64,000 nt of DNA from Panopea generosa (taxonomy: Eukaryota; Mollusca; Bivalvia; Adapedonta; Hiatellidae). How positions within the stretch are numbered: position 1 is the first letter of the stretch; the number at the start of each line of letters is the position of its first letter. The notes below the pieces were generated by a model. The model did no database searches. It was not told the DNA's origin and saw only the letters and a list, made by a program, of their open reading frames with translations. The position numbers were made by a program, and so were the translations under genes. Shown here piece by piece: positions 38,101 through 48,720 of this stretch. The stretch spans positions 17,359,352-17,423,351 of the forward strand of contig CM055908.1 of assembly GCA_029582155.1 (NCBI GenBank), read 5' to 3'.

Positions 38101-41100
38101 TTTTACAATCAAAATAAAGTAAATAAGTTTAAAATAAATAAATCAAACTAAATTTGTTTGGAAGGTTCTTGCTCTTCTAAAGAGATGAACAGTGCAAATA
38201 TTCCTATCAAAACCACATGTGTTACGAAAATTGGAATGTTTTTATGTAGTTTGTTAAGTTATGAACATCAGATCATATTTTTAATACAAAAGTGCTTACA
38301 ATTGCATGGGCTTGGAATACATCTGGCTCATACAGGCCACCAATCCTGAACACATCTTCCATTGTGTACCAGAACTCGGAGAACCCATAAAACTCACTGT
38401 TGTGGAATGTAATGGTTGGCTGGTGCACACCGTTCATCCAGCAGGGTGGTTCATCGCATGGTACTGTTAGGTTCAACAGGGGAACCAGTGCCTCTCGGCA
38501 CTTCAGGTAGTCCCCTGTTCCTTTAAATGTCACTTTTTTAGCATATTCTTCCTCACGTGCTGGCAATGTCAAACCCTGCTGCAGACAGGGGTCTGGAATG
38601 TCTTTGTAAGGATCTAGCTTTGGTTGAGAAAGTGACATGGGAATTGGCAGTACAGCTTCTTCTTCATCAGACCGTTTTTTAAAATGACTAGACATGTTTA
38701 ACATTCTGAAAACAGAAATACTGTTTACAAAAGAAGACAAGGTAGTATGATTAATAAACATAACAATGGTGGCATTATGCACAGCATAATAGTTTAGTGA
38801 AAAGCCAGATAAAGCAGGTTCAGTAGGCTGGTGTTTATAAACTAGTAGGCTGATGTTTATAAACTAGTAGGCTGGTGTTTATAAACCAGTAGGCAGGTGT
38901 TTATAAACTAGTAGGCTTGTGTTTATAAACTAGTAGGCTTGTGTTTATAAACTAGTAGGCTGGTGTTTATAAACCAGTAGGCTGGTGTTTATAAACTAGT
39001 AGGCTGATGTTTATAAACTAGTAGGCTGGTGTTTATAAACCAGTAGGCAGGTGTTTATAAACTAGTAGGCTTGTGTTTATAAACTAGTAGGCTGGTGTTT
39101 ATAAACCAGTAGGCAGGTGTTTATAAACTAGTAGGCTTGTGTTTATAAACTAGTAGGCTTGTGTTTATAAACTAGTAGGCTGGTGTTTATAAACCAGTAG
39201 GCTGGTGTTTATAAACTAGTAGGCTTGTGTTTATAAACTAGTAGGCTGGTGTTTATAAACTAGAAGGCTGGTGTTTATAAACTAGTAGGCTGGTGTTTAT
39301 AAACCAGTAGGCTGGTGTTTATAAACTAGTAAGCTGGTGTTTATAAACTAGTACAAGAGAATAAGAAAAATTAAAAACAAATGCCAGGGAGCCATTTCAC
39401 AAAAAAAAACTGACGATAAAAATAGGTTGTAAACGTAAAGTAAGTTTGTTCATAATGTTTTATATATTTATCCAAATGAAACCAAACTTGATTGAAAAAT
39501 TCAGAAGATGGTAAATTTTCTAAAAATACAATCCTAAATTCTAGTGAATGACTATCTGCATATTTGTTACTTTACGTTTACGAATGATTTGTATCGTAAG
39601 TTTTTTTAGTGAAATGCAACCCCAGTTCTCTAATTTTGCACAACTGGATTACAAATATTATAATCAATAAGACTACTCAGTTAGTATGTCCTATATATAA
39701 ACAACCAAAAATAAGGAAGCTGTAGATTATGGTCTATATATTACCATAATTGGATCAATATGACCTTGAACTTTGATCTTGGTTACCTGAAAACAATCAG
39801 GGTTATTTTCTAATATGATAGAAAGTATTTGTGATACATAATGACATTTAGAGATTGAAGGTATTATGTTTTACACTTACAGTAGTTCGTGAATAAAAAT
39901 TAGTAACAAATTGTTTCGAATATATGAAAATCTAAGCCCCCATCACATGTATTTAAAACAATATATTAATAACTCAAAGTACATAATGGAATGTCTTAGC
40001 ACTGAACCTTCACCTATTTTATACATGTACTGCTCATGAAAAAAAAAATTAAAATTTTCTATTTTCGCGTAATTTGGGCACAGTGCTGTTTTAATCATGA
40101 AAATAAACACAACAGAGATCTTTCTTATAATTATAGGAAGTATATGTACAAAGTGTCATGGTTCCAAATACTATTTTTAGACATAGCCAAGGTATTGAAG
40201 CAAATATTTTACAAAAGAACCGACAGATGGACAATGTCATTCATAATACAAAAACAAGCATATAAAAAAAACACCAACGGAATTATCAATAAAATGTTGC
40301 ATTTAAAAGTTTATAAGCAGTACGAATGTGTAGTGGATAGATGTTGGCTGCTCATGCCAGAAGTTATGGGTACGATCCTTGGCTCAACCCGATGCCTCTC
40401 AAAAACAACAACACTCAGTACCAGTTCTACTTAGAATGAAGACTCAAGAATGGTTCATATAAGATCTAAGCTTTATTCGTAACTGCGCAAAAATAAATGA
40501 GTATGAACCAAACTAAAAGTTTATATCAATAAAAAAGCATGTGACTAACTCACTTAAAGATAAATTTAAACAACATAAAAACTTACTTTTTTAAATACTG
40601 TATATCTTTATCAACAGGTATATTTTTAACATTGGTATTCAGTACAGCCCGTTTAGCCCTGGCAAGATTCTTTGGTATTTTAGACAGCAATTGGTCCTCA
40701 TATCTGGACCTCGCTTCATTGGCTCCAAACCCTTTAATAATTAACATAAAGACTAATCAGTACTTTATCCAACAGAAACCACTTACCTTTATAAAGTTTC
40801 TTTTTATAGAATCAGTGACCTCAACATTGAACCAAATAATGTGCAAATCAATCTAAAACTTACTTTTCACAAGAAGTTCTCACAATAGCATAAATACAAT
40901 AAAAACATTGTGTAAAAATCAAAAATAATTAAATAATGTTTGTTCCAGTTATTGACAGATGTTGAAACATAATTTTATGTTACAAATAGAACAAAACTCA
41001 TGTAAATTTATATAAGCAGAGCTGAATTTAAAATCCAATCAGGGTCTAGCACTTAGCAATCATGTTTGTGATTCCCTCCCCACCCCCCCCTTCTCTCCCC

Positions 41101-44100
41101 AAAAATAAAAAGGGTACAACGCTTTTGCTCAGCACCATTCTATTTTGCATGTTTTTGGTTACCTATAACATATGTTCATATGTGTACAAATTTATTTGGT
41201 ATGAGGACATGAGTAAAATCTAGTTCAACATTGCCATGTGTACCTTAAATAGTGGAGTGCGTGGTCCAAAGATAGAGCACTGAACCCATGATCCGAGGGT
41301 TGTGGGTTTGATCCTCTCCCATGGCTATGTATGAGGTCCTTTAGCAAGACAATTTTTCCACATATGCTTAGTACTGGTTCTACCAAGGAAGTCTTTGAGA
41401 GTGATTTGTCTAAGTATCAAGAACTTGTTTCACAATCAACGTGAAATATAAATATATTTAAACTTCCTTTAATAGAGCTGAGTTTGTAAAATTAAAATGT
41501 CTGAAAGCATACAAACCTAGAAATGTTGTAACATACACCCTGTAGGTGTGATCAATATCATTGTTTTGGCATCCAAGGTTAAATTCCGCAACTAAATGTT
41601 TGGGAATTTGATCAACCTGAAAAATAACCACAAATTTTGATTAGCAAATTCATAGTTTGGCAGGTGGTCTTTACAGCATAAGGTATCTCTTAGACAGTAT
41701 TTCCTTCTAGTGTTGCCAGCACACTGATCTACGTTGTATAATGTACACACAAAGCTGTTTTTTTTGTTCATTATATTTTTTATGCAAAAAAAATAAAATC
41801 CAAATGGTTTGGAATGTCAAATTCACCAAAACACAACAAAATCAATATTTAAAATGGAGTGCAAATCTTGAAACCAAATCCCCATTCTAAAAATAGACAG
41901 CATTAATTATCTTTATATCGTCATTCGGACATTTTCTAAGATGAAATGAATTGTATTAAATGTAAGCATGTAAAACAGATCATATTGAAATCAAAATGTT
42001 ATTGTGTCACTCATTCAATACGTCACAAAATATGTTGCAATTTTAAGCAGGAAATCTATTAGGAATCTGTTAGGAAATCCCTTTTAACCCTTTACTTCAT
42101 ATAGACGCCTTTGGACACCTCTAATATTGCAAGCATTAGTTCACCACGTATCAGCGATGGGTGAATTACGTTTATATTAACTGACAGAGTGGAAAACAGT
42201 GCAAGAAGTATTCAGATTGCTCGTTATGAGCAATCTGAACTCTTCCTGCACTGTTTTCAAAGGCCTTCTGTGATTGGTGAGGGAAAACGGGTATCTATGG
42301 AGTAAAAGGTTAAATATAATATTTAGGCATGTTTAAATAGGTATCATTTTGGCAATGTGGGATCAGTGATTATATATAGAGATGCTATATTGGAAATAAA
42401 TATTTTTAGCCAATTTAAATTTTTTGACAAATCCTGATAATGAGCCTTTACAGTGCCAATGTTATTTTGTTGTGAAAGCCAAAGAAAGAAGTATAATATA
42501 CTACACTGGGAGACCATGTGACCAACTAACTAGGTCACTGAGAAATGAATTCCTACCCATATTAATCATGTCAAATTGAAGGTAATAACGTTAGCTATGT
42601 GTATTACATTCAGTTGTATTTCAACAATATGTAATGATAGTCCAATATTTATAGAGGGCATATATAACTGAAGGCAGGGTTATACAGTTGTTTCTATTAA
42701 TGCAAAAAGGTGGCAAGAGTATATGAATATGAAAGCAATTGGCATGTTGTTGCTCTGACAGGGAGATATATGACTGCTTTCAGGAAAAGGAGAGGTGCAT
42801 GTCATTTCTAGCATCAAATAACTTATCCATTGGTGCAATAAGGTACCAAGTGCAAATAAAATAATAAGGCACTTCGTACGTTTTTGCACCAATTGGGCAA
42901 TGTATTCATTCAATTAAACTATACTTCAAAATAAGGCTATATTAAAATAATTTTGAAACAAATCACTACATGAAGTTTGAGTCCTGCTAGATCCAAAAAG
43001 TTTATTTAAGAAAGTTTGCCAGTTATTTGCGGAAGGACGATGGTTCTACTCATATACATTCCTAGGTATTCTTCAACCAATAAAACTGGATATGCCATAT
43101 ATGACCTGAAATGTGCTGAAAATGGTGTTAAACCACATTCAAAAAAAAAATCACTGCATATACCAGGATACCAAATATATAAAGGACAAACTTACATTAG
43201 AAGTAATTTCGTAGGCAATTTGCATAGATCCACCCCCCATGTCAATCATTCCGACAGTTCTCCGCCTAACATGCTGGGAGTTGGATGATGACCTTTCACC
43301 AGGCACGTCCACAGCAACTAGAGGGTGGTCTGAAAATAAGCATTGCTAGTGAGTTGATTGACTGTCTAGTTTGCTTGTTTTAAACAGTTAATAATAAAAA
43401 GCTCCTTTGCTTTAAACTTATTTATTTTATATTGATTGTGAAACAAATTCTTACAAAATCATGCTCGAAGTCTTCCTCAGTAGAAGCAGTACTAAGCACA
43501 TGCAGATTAAGTATCTTGCTCAAAGACATTTTCACACAAATTGCTGGCCAAATCTCCATGGTCAAATATATGTATGTATTCATGCAAATGCTGACCCAAT
43601 CTCCTTGGTCCAAACATGTTTTCATGCAATTGTTGGCCAAATCTCCTTGGCCCAAATATGTTTTCATCCAAATGCGGGCCAAATCTTCTTGGCCCAAACA
43701 TGTATTTTATTTCATGCAAAGTGCTGGCCAAATTCCCTTGGCAAAAATATGCTTTATACAAATTGCTGGCCAAATCTCCTTGGCCCAAATATGTTTTCAT
43801 GCAAATGCTGGCCAAGTCTCCTTGGCCAAAATATGTATTCATGCAAATGCTGGTCAAATCTCCTTGGCCAAAATATGTATTCATGCAAATGCAGACCAAA
43901 TCGCCTTGGCCCAAACATGCTTTCATGCAAATGCTGGCCATATCTCCTTGGCCCAAATATGACTTCATGCCAATCGCTGGCCAAATCTCCTTGGCCAAAA
44001 TATGTATTCATGCAAATGCTGGCCAAATATCCTTGGCCTAAATATGAATTCATGCAAATTGCATCAAAATCAAACATCCTTTGAGAAGAAGTCATTTGAA

Positions 44101-47100
44101 GAAATTGCTAATAATGGAATGAACACAAAATACCTGTCTATAAAGTTTGAGCTCCCCTCAGATGAGATAAAAACAGGTTCATTTACACACAATCTATAAT
44201 TAACCCTTTACTTCATACAGATGCCTTTGGACTCCTCTAATATAGACGCCTTTGGACACCGAATATAGAAAGCTTTTTAATTATTGGGTGAATTATGTTT
44301 ATATTAACTGACAGAGTGGAAAACAGTGCAGGAAGTGTTCAGATTGCTCATTACATGCAATCTGAACTCTTCCTGCACTGTTTTCAAAGGCCTTTTGTGA
44401 TTGGTGAGGGAAAGTGCTTATCTATGGAGTAAAGGGTTAAGAAATAAGATCATACCATCAGTTCCGTGTCCAAACTTCTGAAGTACGTAGTTCACCGCTA
44501 TCCAGGCATATACACCTTCAAGTTTACCACTGATCACCTCAAAATTATGTTCTGATATGACAAAGTCAAAATCTTTAGGAATATCCCGCTGCAAGTCTTG
44601 TAAAATGGCTTTTTGTGAACTGAAAATGAAGAATGTAAACCAACTTTATTACTCCCCTTTACATGACATTCAGCAGCAGTAGCTATAAATGTACTGCATT
44701 TCAACACAATGAACATGCTCAGAAATACTGAATTTGGTTTGTTTTTTTTTTGCTAATTTCAGCACATAACTACTTGAATTAGTCATGTATGTAATTATTG
44801 TTTAAACATTAGTTTATTAAAATAATAATGAAACAACAATACTTTAAAACAACAAAACTATATATCAATGTTTAATGAAAATTTGGCTTCAATGGCTACA
44901 GCAGAGCTCTGTATTTATAACAGAATCCTGTACTTACAACAGCCCTGTACCTATAACAGAGCTCCATAATCTTAACAGAGTCCTGTACTTGCAACAGCCC
45001 TGTACCTATAACAGAGCCCCATACTTACTCTTCAGGAATCATCCTCATGCCAGCGGTGGCCATGATGTAGAGCAAAGTTTCCTTGTGGTGAGACTTTGGG
45101 ATATGGGAACCAGCAAACTGCAGAAGTGGCTTCAAGTACTCGCTAGCACCCTCTGGATTATCTGCAAATGTGTCGAGTCCTGCAATACATAAAAAATGTG
45201 ATGGGTCAGTTAACTAAACTTTGCTGCATTAACGCAACATCGAAAATGTACATTGTAGGTGTATATACTGTACAGAAACTAACATTGTAGCCTGTAGGTG
45301 TATATAATGTACAGAAACTAACATAACAGGGCCCCTATAAATTTTAGCCCGTTAATTCTTATCTGCAATTAAACCCCTACACATAGGGATAACTTATGCC
45401 AAATATGTGCAAATCTGACATACCTGTCCTTAAGAAAACGATTTTTGTAAATCCCAATTTGTACACTTTTGGGGCTCCTCCTGACCCCTTAAGACAGTGG
45501 AACCCATTTATTTTTACAAATCTGAACCTCCTTCACTTAACAATGCTTCTGTTAAGATATAGGCGAAATCATTTCCATTTTAAAAAGAAAATAAATAAAT
45601 ATTATGACATGTGTCCCCTAATTGAACCCTCGGGGCGGGGTCATATTTAACCCTAGGGAAACCATTTGAACAAATCTAAAAATACTATAGTTGGTCATCA
45701 TTATTACATAAACATTTTGAAAATCTGCTGGGCCGTTCATGAGAAGAAGATTTTTTAAGTTTTGGACTATTTTTAGTAACGGCGGCCGTCTTGAATTTCA
45801 GATCTAAAAAAAAATCTCCTGTATAGTCTCCTATGCAACAGAAACATGCATGTGCAGTTTCAGTTTAATTGACCTAGTGGTTTCAGAATAGATGAAAGAA
45901 AAAGAGAATTTTCTGTTTTCCCATAGTATCCCTATGTAAAATTCTAAGTCCCCTTACAGGGCCCCTATAAATTTTAGCGCCTAAATTCTTATCTGCAATC
46001 AAACCCCTACACATAGGGATAATTTATGCAAAATATGAAAAAATTTGACATACCGGTTCTTAAGAAAACAATTTTAGTAAATCCAAATTTGTACCCTTTT
46101 GGGGCCCCTCCTGACCCCTTAAGATAGTGGAACCCATTCATTTTTACAAATCTGAACCTCATTCACCAAACAATGCTTCTGTGAAGATATAGGCAAAATC
46201 ATTTCCATTTAAAAAAAAAAAAAAAAATATTATAATGACATGTATCCCCTAATTGAACCCTCGGGTTGGGGTCATTTTTAACCCTAGGGACACCATTTGA
46301 ACAAATCTAACAAAACTATAGTTGGTTATCATTACTACATAAACATTTTGAAAATCTGTTGGGCCGTTCATGAGAAGAAGATTTTTTAAGTTTTGGACTA
46401 TTTTTAGTAACGGCGGCCATCTTGAATTTCAGATTGATAAAAAAAATCTTCTGTATAGTCTCCTATGCAACAGAAACATGCATGTGAAGTTTCAGTTTAA
46501 TTGGCCTAGTGGTTTCAGAGAAAGTGCTGCTAACAGACTACAGACGACGGACGACAGACAACGCGCCATCGCATAAGCACTTCTGGCCTTTGGCCAGTAG
46601 AGCTAAAAACTGCTTACTCAAAAAATAATCAGATTTTGGAAACAGAATTTTCATTTATCATCCAGGCAATGGCATGTACCTGTATGTGTATTACCCGGTA
46701 CATTTATTGTATTTCTTTAACCATATTTTCTGATATAAATATTTTCCGCCACCTTCTTATCCAATTTTGAAACACGGGTCGGTATACAACAAACAAAAAT
46801 TATTTTAATGTTGGCCTTACAAGGAATTGTTGATTTTATGTTAAAATTACTTGTATAATTGTTGAGGGCCACAGGGAAAAATGATGGAACTACTGTTAAC
46901 TTTAATAATCAAATAATTAATCAAATAATTTATCAAATATTTAATCAAATAGTTTATATGATTAATATGATCATTGATATTGCCTGAGGCAACAGTCTTT
47001 GCATCAAACACTGGTAACTTACTTGGAGGTTTGTTAGTTGTGAAGAGTGACAATGGAAAACTTTTTAACTTACAGACTTCATGTTTGGAGACTTGTCTTT

Positions 47101-47899
47101 TGGTGGCTTATTTTGGGAAAATCATTCTTCACTGGATTGCTTATCATTAATATATATATTATATATTTTCACTTTGGGTGAATAACTTGAAGAATCATCT
47201 TGGGAAAAGTTTTTCGTTCTAAGTGATGACCTACCTGGGCAAACTTTGTATACTTCTGAGTGACCTAACTGGGGAAACTTTCTTTACTTATGAGTGATGA
47301 ACTACCTGGGGAAACTTTCTTAACTTTTGAGAGATAACTTACCTGGGGAAACTTTCTTTACTTCTGAGTGATGACCTACCTGGGGAAACTTTCTTTACTT
47401 CTGAGAGATAACTTACCGGGGGAAACTTTCTTTACTTCTGAGAGATAACTTACCGGGGGAAACTTTCTTTAATTCTGAGTGATGACCTACTTGGGTGCAA
47501 ACTTTCTTTACTTCTGAGAGATAACTTACCTGGGGAAACTTTCTTCACAACAGGTTCATTGTAGTTATCTTTCAACTGCTGTATATTCAACAAATCCTGT
47601 GTATTGCCTGAATGTGGTGGCCATATATAGACATATACACGAGATCCACTACTCCCACAATCCAACACTATCCCATAATGCACGTCAGGTCCATAAGAAA
47701 ACAAAGTCTTATTTAGGTTACCCCCGAGAGTGGGTAAGGCATAGCTGGAAAATGAACTATCATTCTCAGATCGAGAAAGTCTGGTTTGGACAAAGAAGAT
47801 GCCGAGGAGGACAAGGATGGACACTCCACATGTGATAATGGCGATCTGTCTGAGGCTTAAACGCTCTTGTAAAACACTCCATTGTAGACATTGTGGCAT
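34901..47899 (-). CDS. ENTPD4: Ectonucleoside triphosphate diphosphohydrolase 4/7-like (10 coding exons)
   Basis: Exons in transcript order: 47899-47530, 45179-45029, 44619-44456, 43329-43196, 41616-41517, 40731-40587, 38705-38300, 37602-37520, 35755-35594 and 35162-34901. All are GT-AG and phase-compatible, giving 658 aa (human ENTPD4 is about 616). It is a GDA1/CD39-family apyrase that hydrolyses nucleoside di- and triphosphates in the Golgi or lysosomal lumen. Visible features: N-terminal membrane segment (about 19-38); ACR1 DCGSSGSR (80-87); ACR2 ATAGMRMIP (164-172); ACR3 LEGVYAWIAVNY (about 207-218); ACR4 GMIDMGGGSMQIAYE (255-269); ACR5 SEFYGFSEFWYTMEDVFRIG (458-477); C-terminal membrane segment (about 597-614) and a basic tail. 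The paired membrane anchors fit ENTPD4/7. The two cannot be separated here; a pre-duplication invertebrate gene is likely. The ATG at 47899 follows an acceptor at 47913, so a 5'UTR exon lies further upstream. Confidence 0.93.
35265..35505. repeat. About 38-bp tandem repeat in the last intron of the ENTPD gene
   Basis: Six or so diverged units with TACTTGACACATGCTCTGAC, TCTTCCTGGGTAGAACCA. The array ends about 90 bp from the donor of exon 9. Confidence 0.8.
35756..36570 (-). repeat. 65-74-bp tandem repeat copying the exon 9 splice acceptor
   Basis: The true acceptor reads (minus strand) CCCTATTGCAG|GATGCAGTGTTTCAAGTCTG. The adjoining array repeats this boundary about 11 more times, at about 35825, 35899, 35973, 36048, 36109, 36181, 36248, 36316, 36384, 36452 and 36515. 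Each has CTATTGCAG or a near variant, the first 12 or so exon bases, then diverged sequence with TATGTATAGAAACAGT. Four proximal units are almost identical; distal ones are more variable. Confidence 0.9.
38300..38705 (-). CDS. ENTPD4: ENTPD4/7-like coding exon 7 (ACR5)
   Basis: The largest exon of the gene (406 nt). It starts after TGTTTTCAG by completing a Lys codon. It holds a charged segment (SHFKKRSDEEEAVLPIP), several Cys residues (PDPCLQQGL, YLKCREAL, CDEPPCW), and then ACR5, the nucleotide-base-binding region. It ends ATT|GTAAGC in phase 0. Confidence 0.88.
38820..39355. repeat. 22-bp minisatellite (about 24 units)
   Basis: Unit AGTAGGCTGGTGTTTATAAA plus CT, with CAGGTG, CTTGTG and CCAGT variants in a higher-order order. 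Begins about 110 bp upstream of the acceptor of ENTPD coding exon 7. Each unit contains a short TTTATAAA palindrome. Confidence 0.92.
41245..41460 (+). mobile_element. SINE family 3 copy
   Basis: tRNA-like head (GTGGTCCAAAGATAGAGCAC; B box TGTGGGTTTGATCC), then TATGCTTAGTACTGGTTCTA, GAGAGTGATTTGTC, AAGAACTTGTTTCAC and an AT-rich tail. In ENTPD intron 5, about 55 bp from the exon 5 donor. Confidence 0.7.
42088..42309. mobile_element. piggyBac-like MITE, complete copy (222 bp)
   Basis: TTAA on both sides (42084-42087, 42310-42313). Terminal inverted repeats CCCTTTACTTCATA and TATGGAGTAAAAGG. Internal perfect-stem hairpin at about 42192-42258 around CAGATTGCTCGTTATGAGCA. No coding capacity. In ENTPD intron 4. 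Confidence 0.82.
42965..43152 (+). mobile_element. SINE family 4, 5'-truncated copy
   Basis: TTTGAGTCCTGCTAGATCCA, GTTTGCCAGTTATTTGCGGA, CCAATAAAACTGGATATGCC, then AAAATGGTGTTAAACCACAT and an A-rich tail. Ends about 45 bp from the exon 4 donor of the ENTPD gene. Confidence 0.65.
43520..44060. repeat. 42-bp minisatellite (about 13 units)
   Basis: Unit ATGCAAATGCTGGCCAAATC plus TCCTTGGCCCAAATATGTTTTC. The 14-codon unit lacks stops in several frames, giving overlapping long frames on both strands. In ENTPD intron 3; not considered coding. Confidence 0.9.
44204..44436. mobile_element. piggyBac-like MITE, complete copy beside a splice donor (233 bp)
   Basis: TTAA at 44200-44203 and 44437-44440. 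Inverted termini CCCTTTACTTCATA / TATGGAGTAAAGGG. Internal hairpin about 44319-44385 (GAAAACAGTGCAGGAAGTG against its complement). Its right edge is 15 bp inside intron 3 of the ENTPD gene (donor at 44455). An internal ATATAGACGCCTTTGGACAC block is partly duplicated. Confidence 0.85.
44885..45028 (-). repeat. About 37-bp tandem repeat starting at the exon 2 donor of the ENTPD gene
   Basis: On the minus strand the intron opens GTAAGTATGGGGCTCTGTTA, then TAGGTACAGGGCTGTTGC, and this recurs as AAGTACAGGACTCTGTTA and GTAAGTACAGGATTCTGTTA. A second donor-like GTAAGTACAG is therefore present inside the array. Confidence 0.75.
45328..46605 (+). repeat. Dispersed repeat, two tandem copies of about 630 bp
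   Basis: Copy 1 (about 45328-45950) and copy 2 (about 45958-46605) both start CAGGGCCCCTATAAATTTTA and share ACCCCTACACATAGGGATAA, GGGGCTCCTCCTGACCCCTT and GCCGTTCATGAGAAGAAGAT. Copy 2 keeps the 3' end GCATAAGCACTTCTGGCCTT/TGGCCAGTAGAGCTAAAAAC, which contains a TGGCC...GGCCA hairpin. A third, 5'-truncated copy is at 51185. ENTPD intron 1. Confidence 0.82.
47195..47529 (-). repeat. 37-39-bp tandem repeat copying the exon 1 splice donor
   Basis: The exon 1 end on the minus strand is GAAAGTTTCCCCAG|GTAAGTTATC. The adjoining intron repeats this about eight times as AGTAAAGAAAGTTTCCCCAG/GTAAGTTATCTCTCAG. Exact GTAAGTTATC donors recur at about 47453, 47416 and 47342; other copies read GTAGGTCATC. 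Each unit also carries a CTCTCAG acceptor-like end. Confidence 0.9.
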
Positions 47900-47912
47900 C
47901 CGTAAATAGATT
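47530..47912 (-). CDS. ENTPD4: ENTPD4/7-like coding exon 1 (membrane anchor and ACR1)
   Basis: The exon begins after TATTTTCAG with 13 nt of 5'UTR, then ATG at 47899. It encodes the signal anchor IAIITCGVSILVLLGIFFV and the nucleotide-binding loop VHYGIVLDCGSSGSRVYVY. It ends CCCCAG|GTAAGTTATC. The last about 20 nt and the donor are repeated in the adjoining minisatellite (47195-47529). Confidence 0.88.
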
Positions 47913-47962
47913 CTGAAAATATAACGGCCATTTTTATAATAGTATTCATACATTCTGTACAT

Positions 47963-48720
47963 TATAACTTAAATTAAATAGCTGCAATACAGACTTTTTA
48001 ACAGAAAGAGTGTATCAATTGTTCAGTTTCTAAATTCAAACAGACCCAGCTCAATGCACATCTAAAAATCATGAATTTATAAATATAACATAAAGGACAA
48101 ACCTAAAAATGTATTTACCTGTCTCACACTGTTAACATAATGTAAGAGTTATTGTATCACAGCATCACATTTATTTAAAGATAAATATATATTATGTCAT
48201 TTTAATACAATTTTATTTTAAAACTTCCCTTATTGAAACGTGTTTGCACTGAAATATCAAACAAAAGAAAGAAAAAAAGAAGAGAAAAATGCTTTCACTA
48301 CTTGATGTATCCAGTTCAAACAATTGTATTTTGTATAATTAAGATAATGTATTTAGTATAAACTAGATGCAATATCCTGGTAAACTTAAAGGTGTAAATC
48401 CACAGATATTAATTTAGGCCTAAATTAAAATACTGTTTCTTTGTCTGTTACCAAACTACCATTTTCATCTTGGGTAGGTAAGTAAATTATTATATTATAT
48501 TTTACATTTTGTCTTTTGTTGGACATATCAAATAAAGCAGTGTACACACAGATCAAATACAACAAACTAGAAATATCACTGAAGGTGTTGAATACCCCCA
48601 GATGGGGTCCTGTCACAGTTATTGCACCCTTTTGCTGCCCTCTTTGACACAGTGAACCAATTAAAGTAACTAACCACGTTTGTGAAGTGTCATTGAATTC
48701 CAGTCAATGCTTGCTGAGAA
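47963..48720. other. Upstream of the ENTPD coding region, no gene recognised
   Basis: Should contain the first, non-coding exon and promoter of the ENTPD gene further upstream, but no CpG-rich or other diagnostic element was seen. Confidence 0.4.

Noticed and set aside
38820-39355. CRISPR-like array
   Set aside because: Head-to-tail 22-bp repeats without spacers inside a eukaryotic intron; an ordinary minisatellite.
40036-40434. 132-codon plus-strand gene
   Set aside because: Overlaps an intron of the ENTPD gene on the other strand, Lys-rich from A-rich DNA; its end looks like a SINE-type fragment.
43461-44084. 207-codon open frame as a protein gene
   Set aside because: It is one of several overlapping frames of the 42-bp array within an ENTPD intron.
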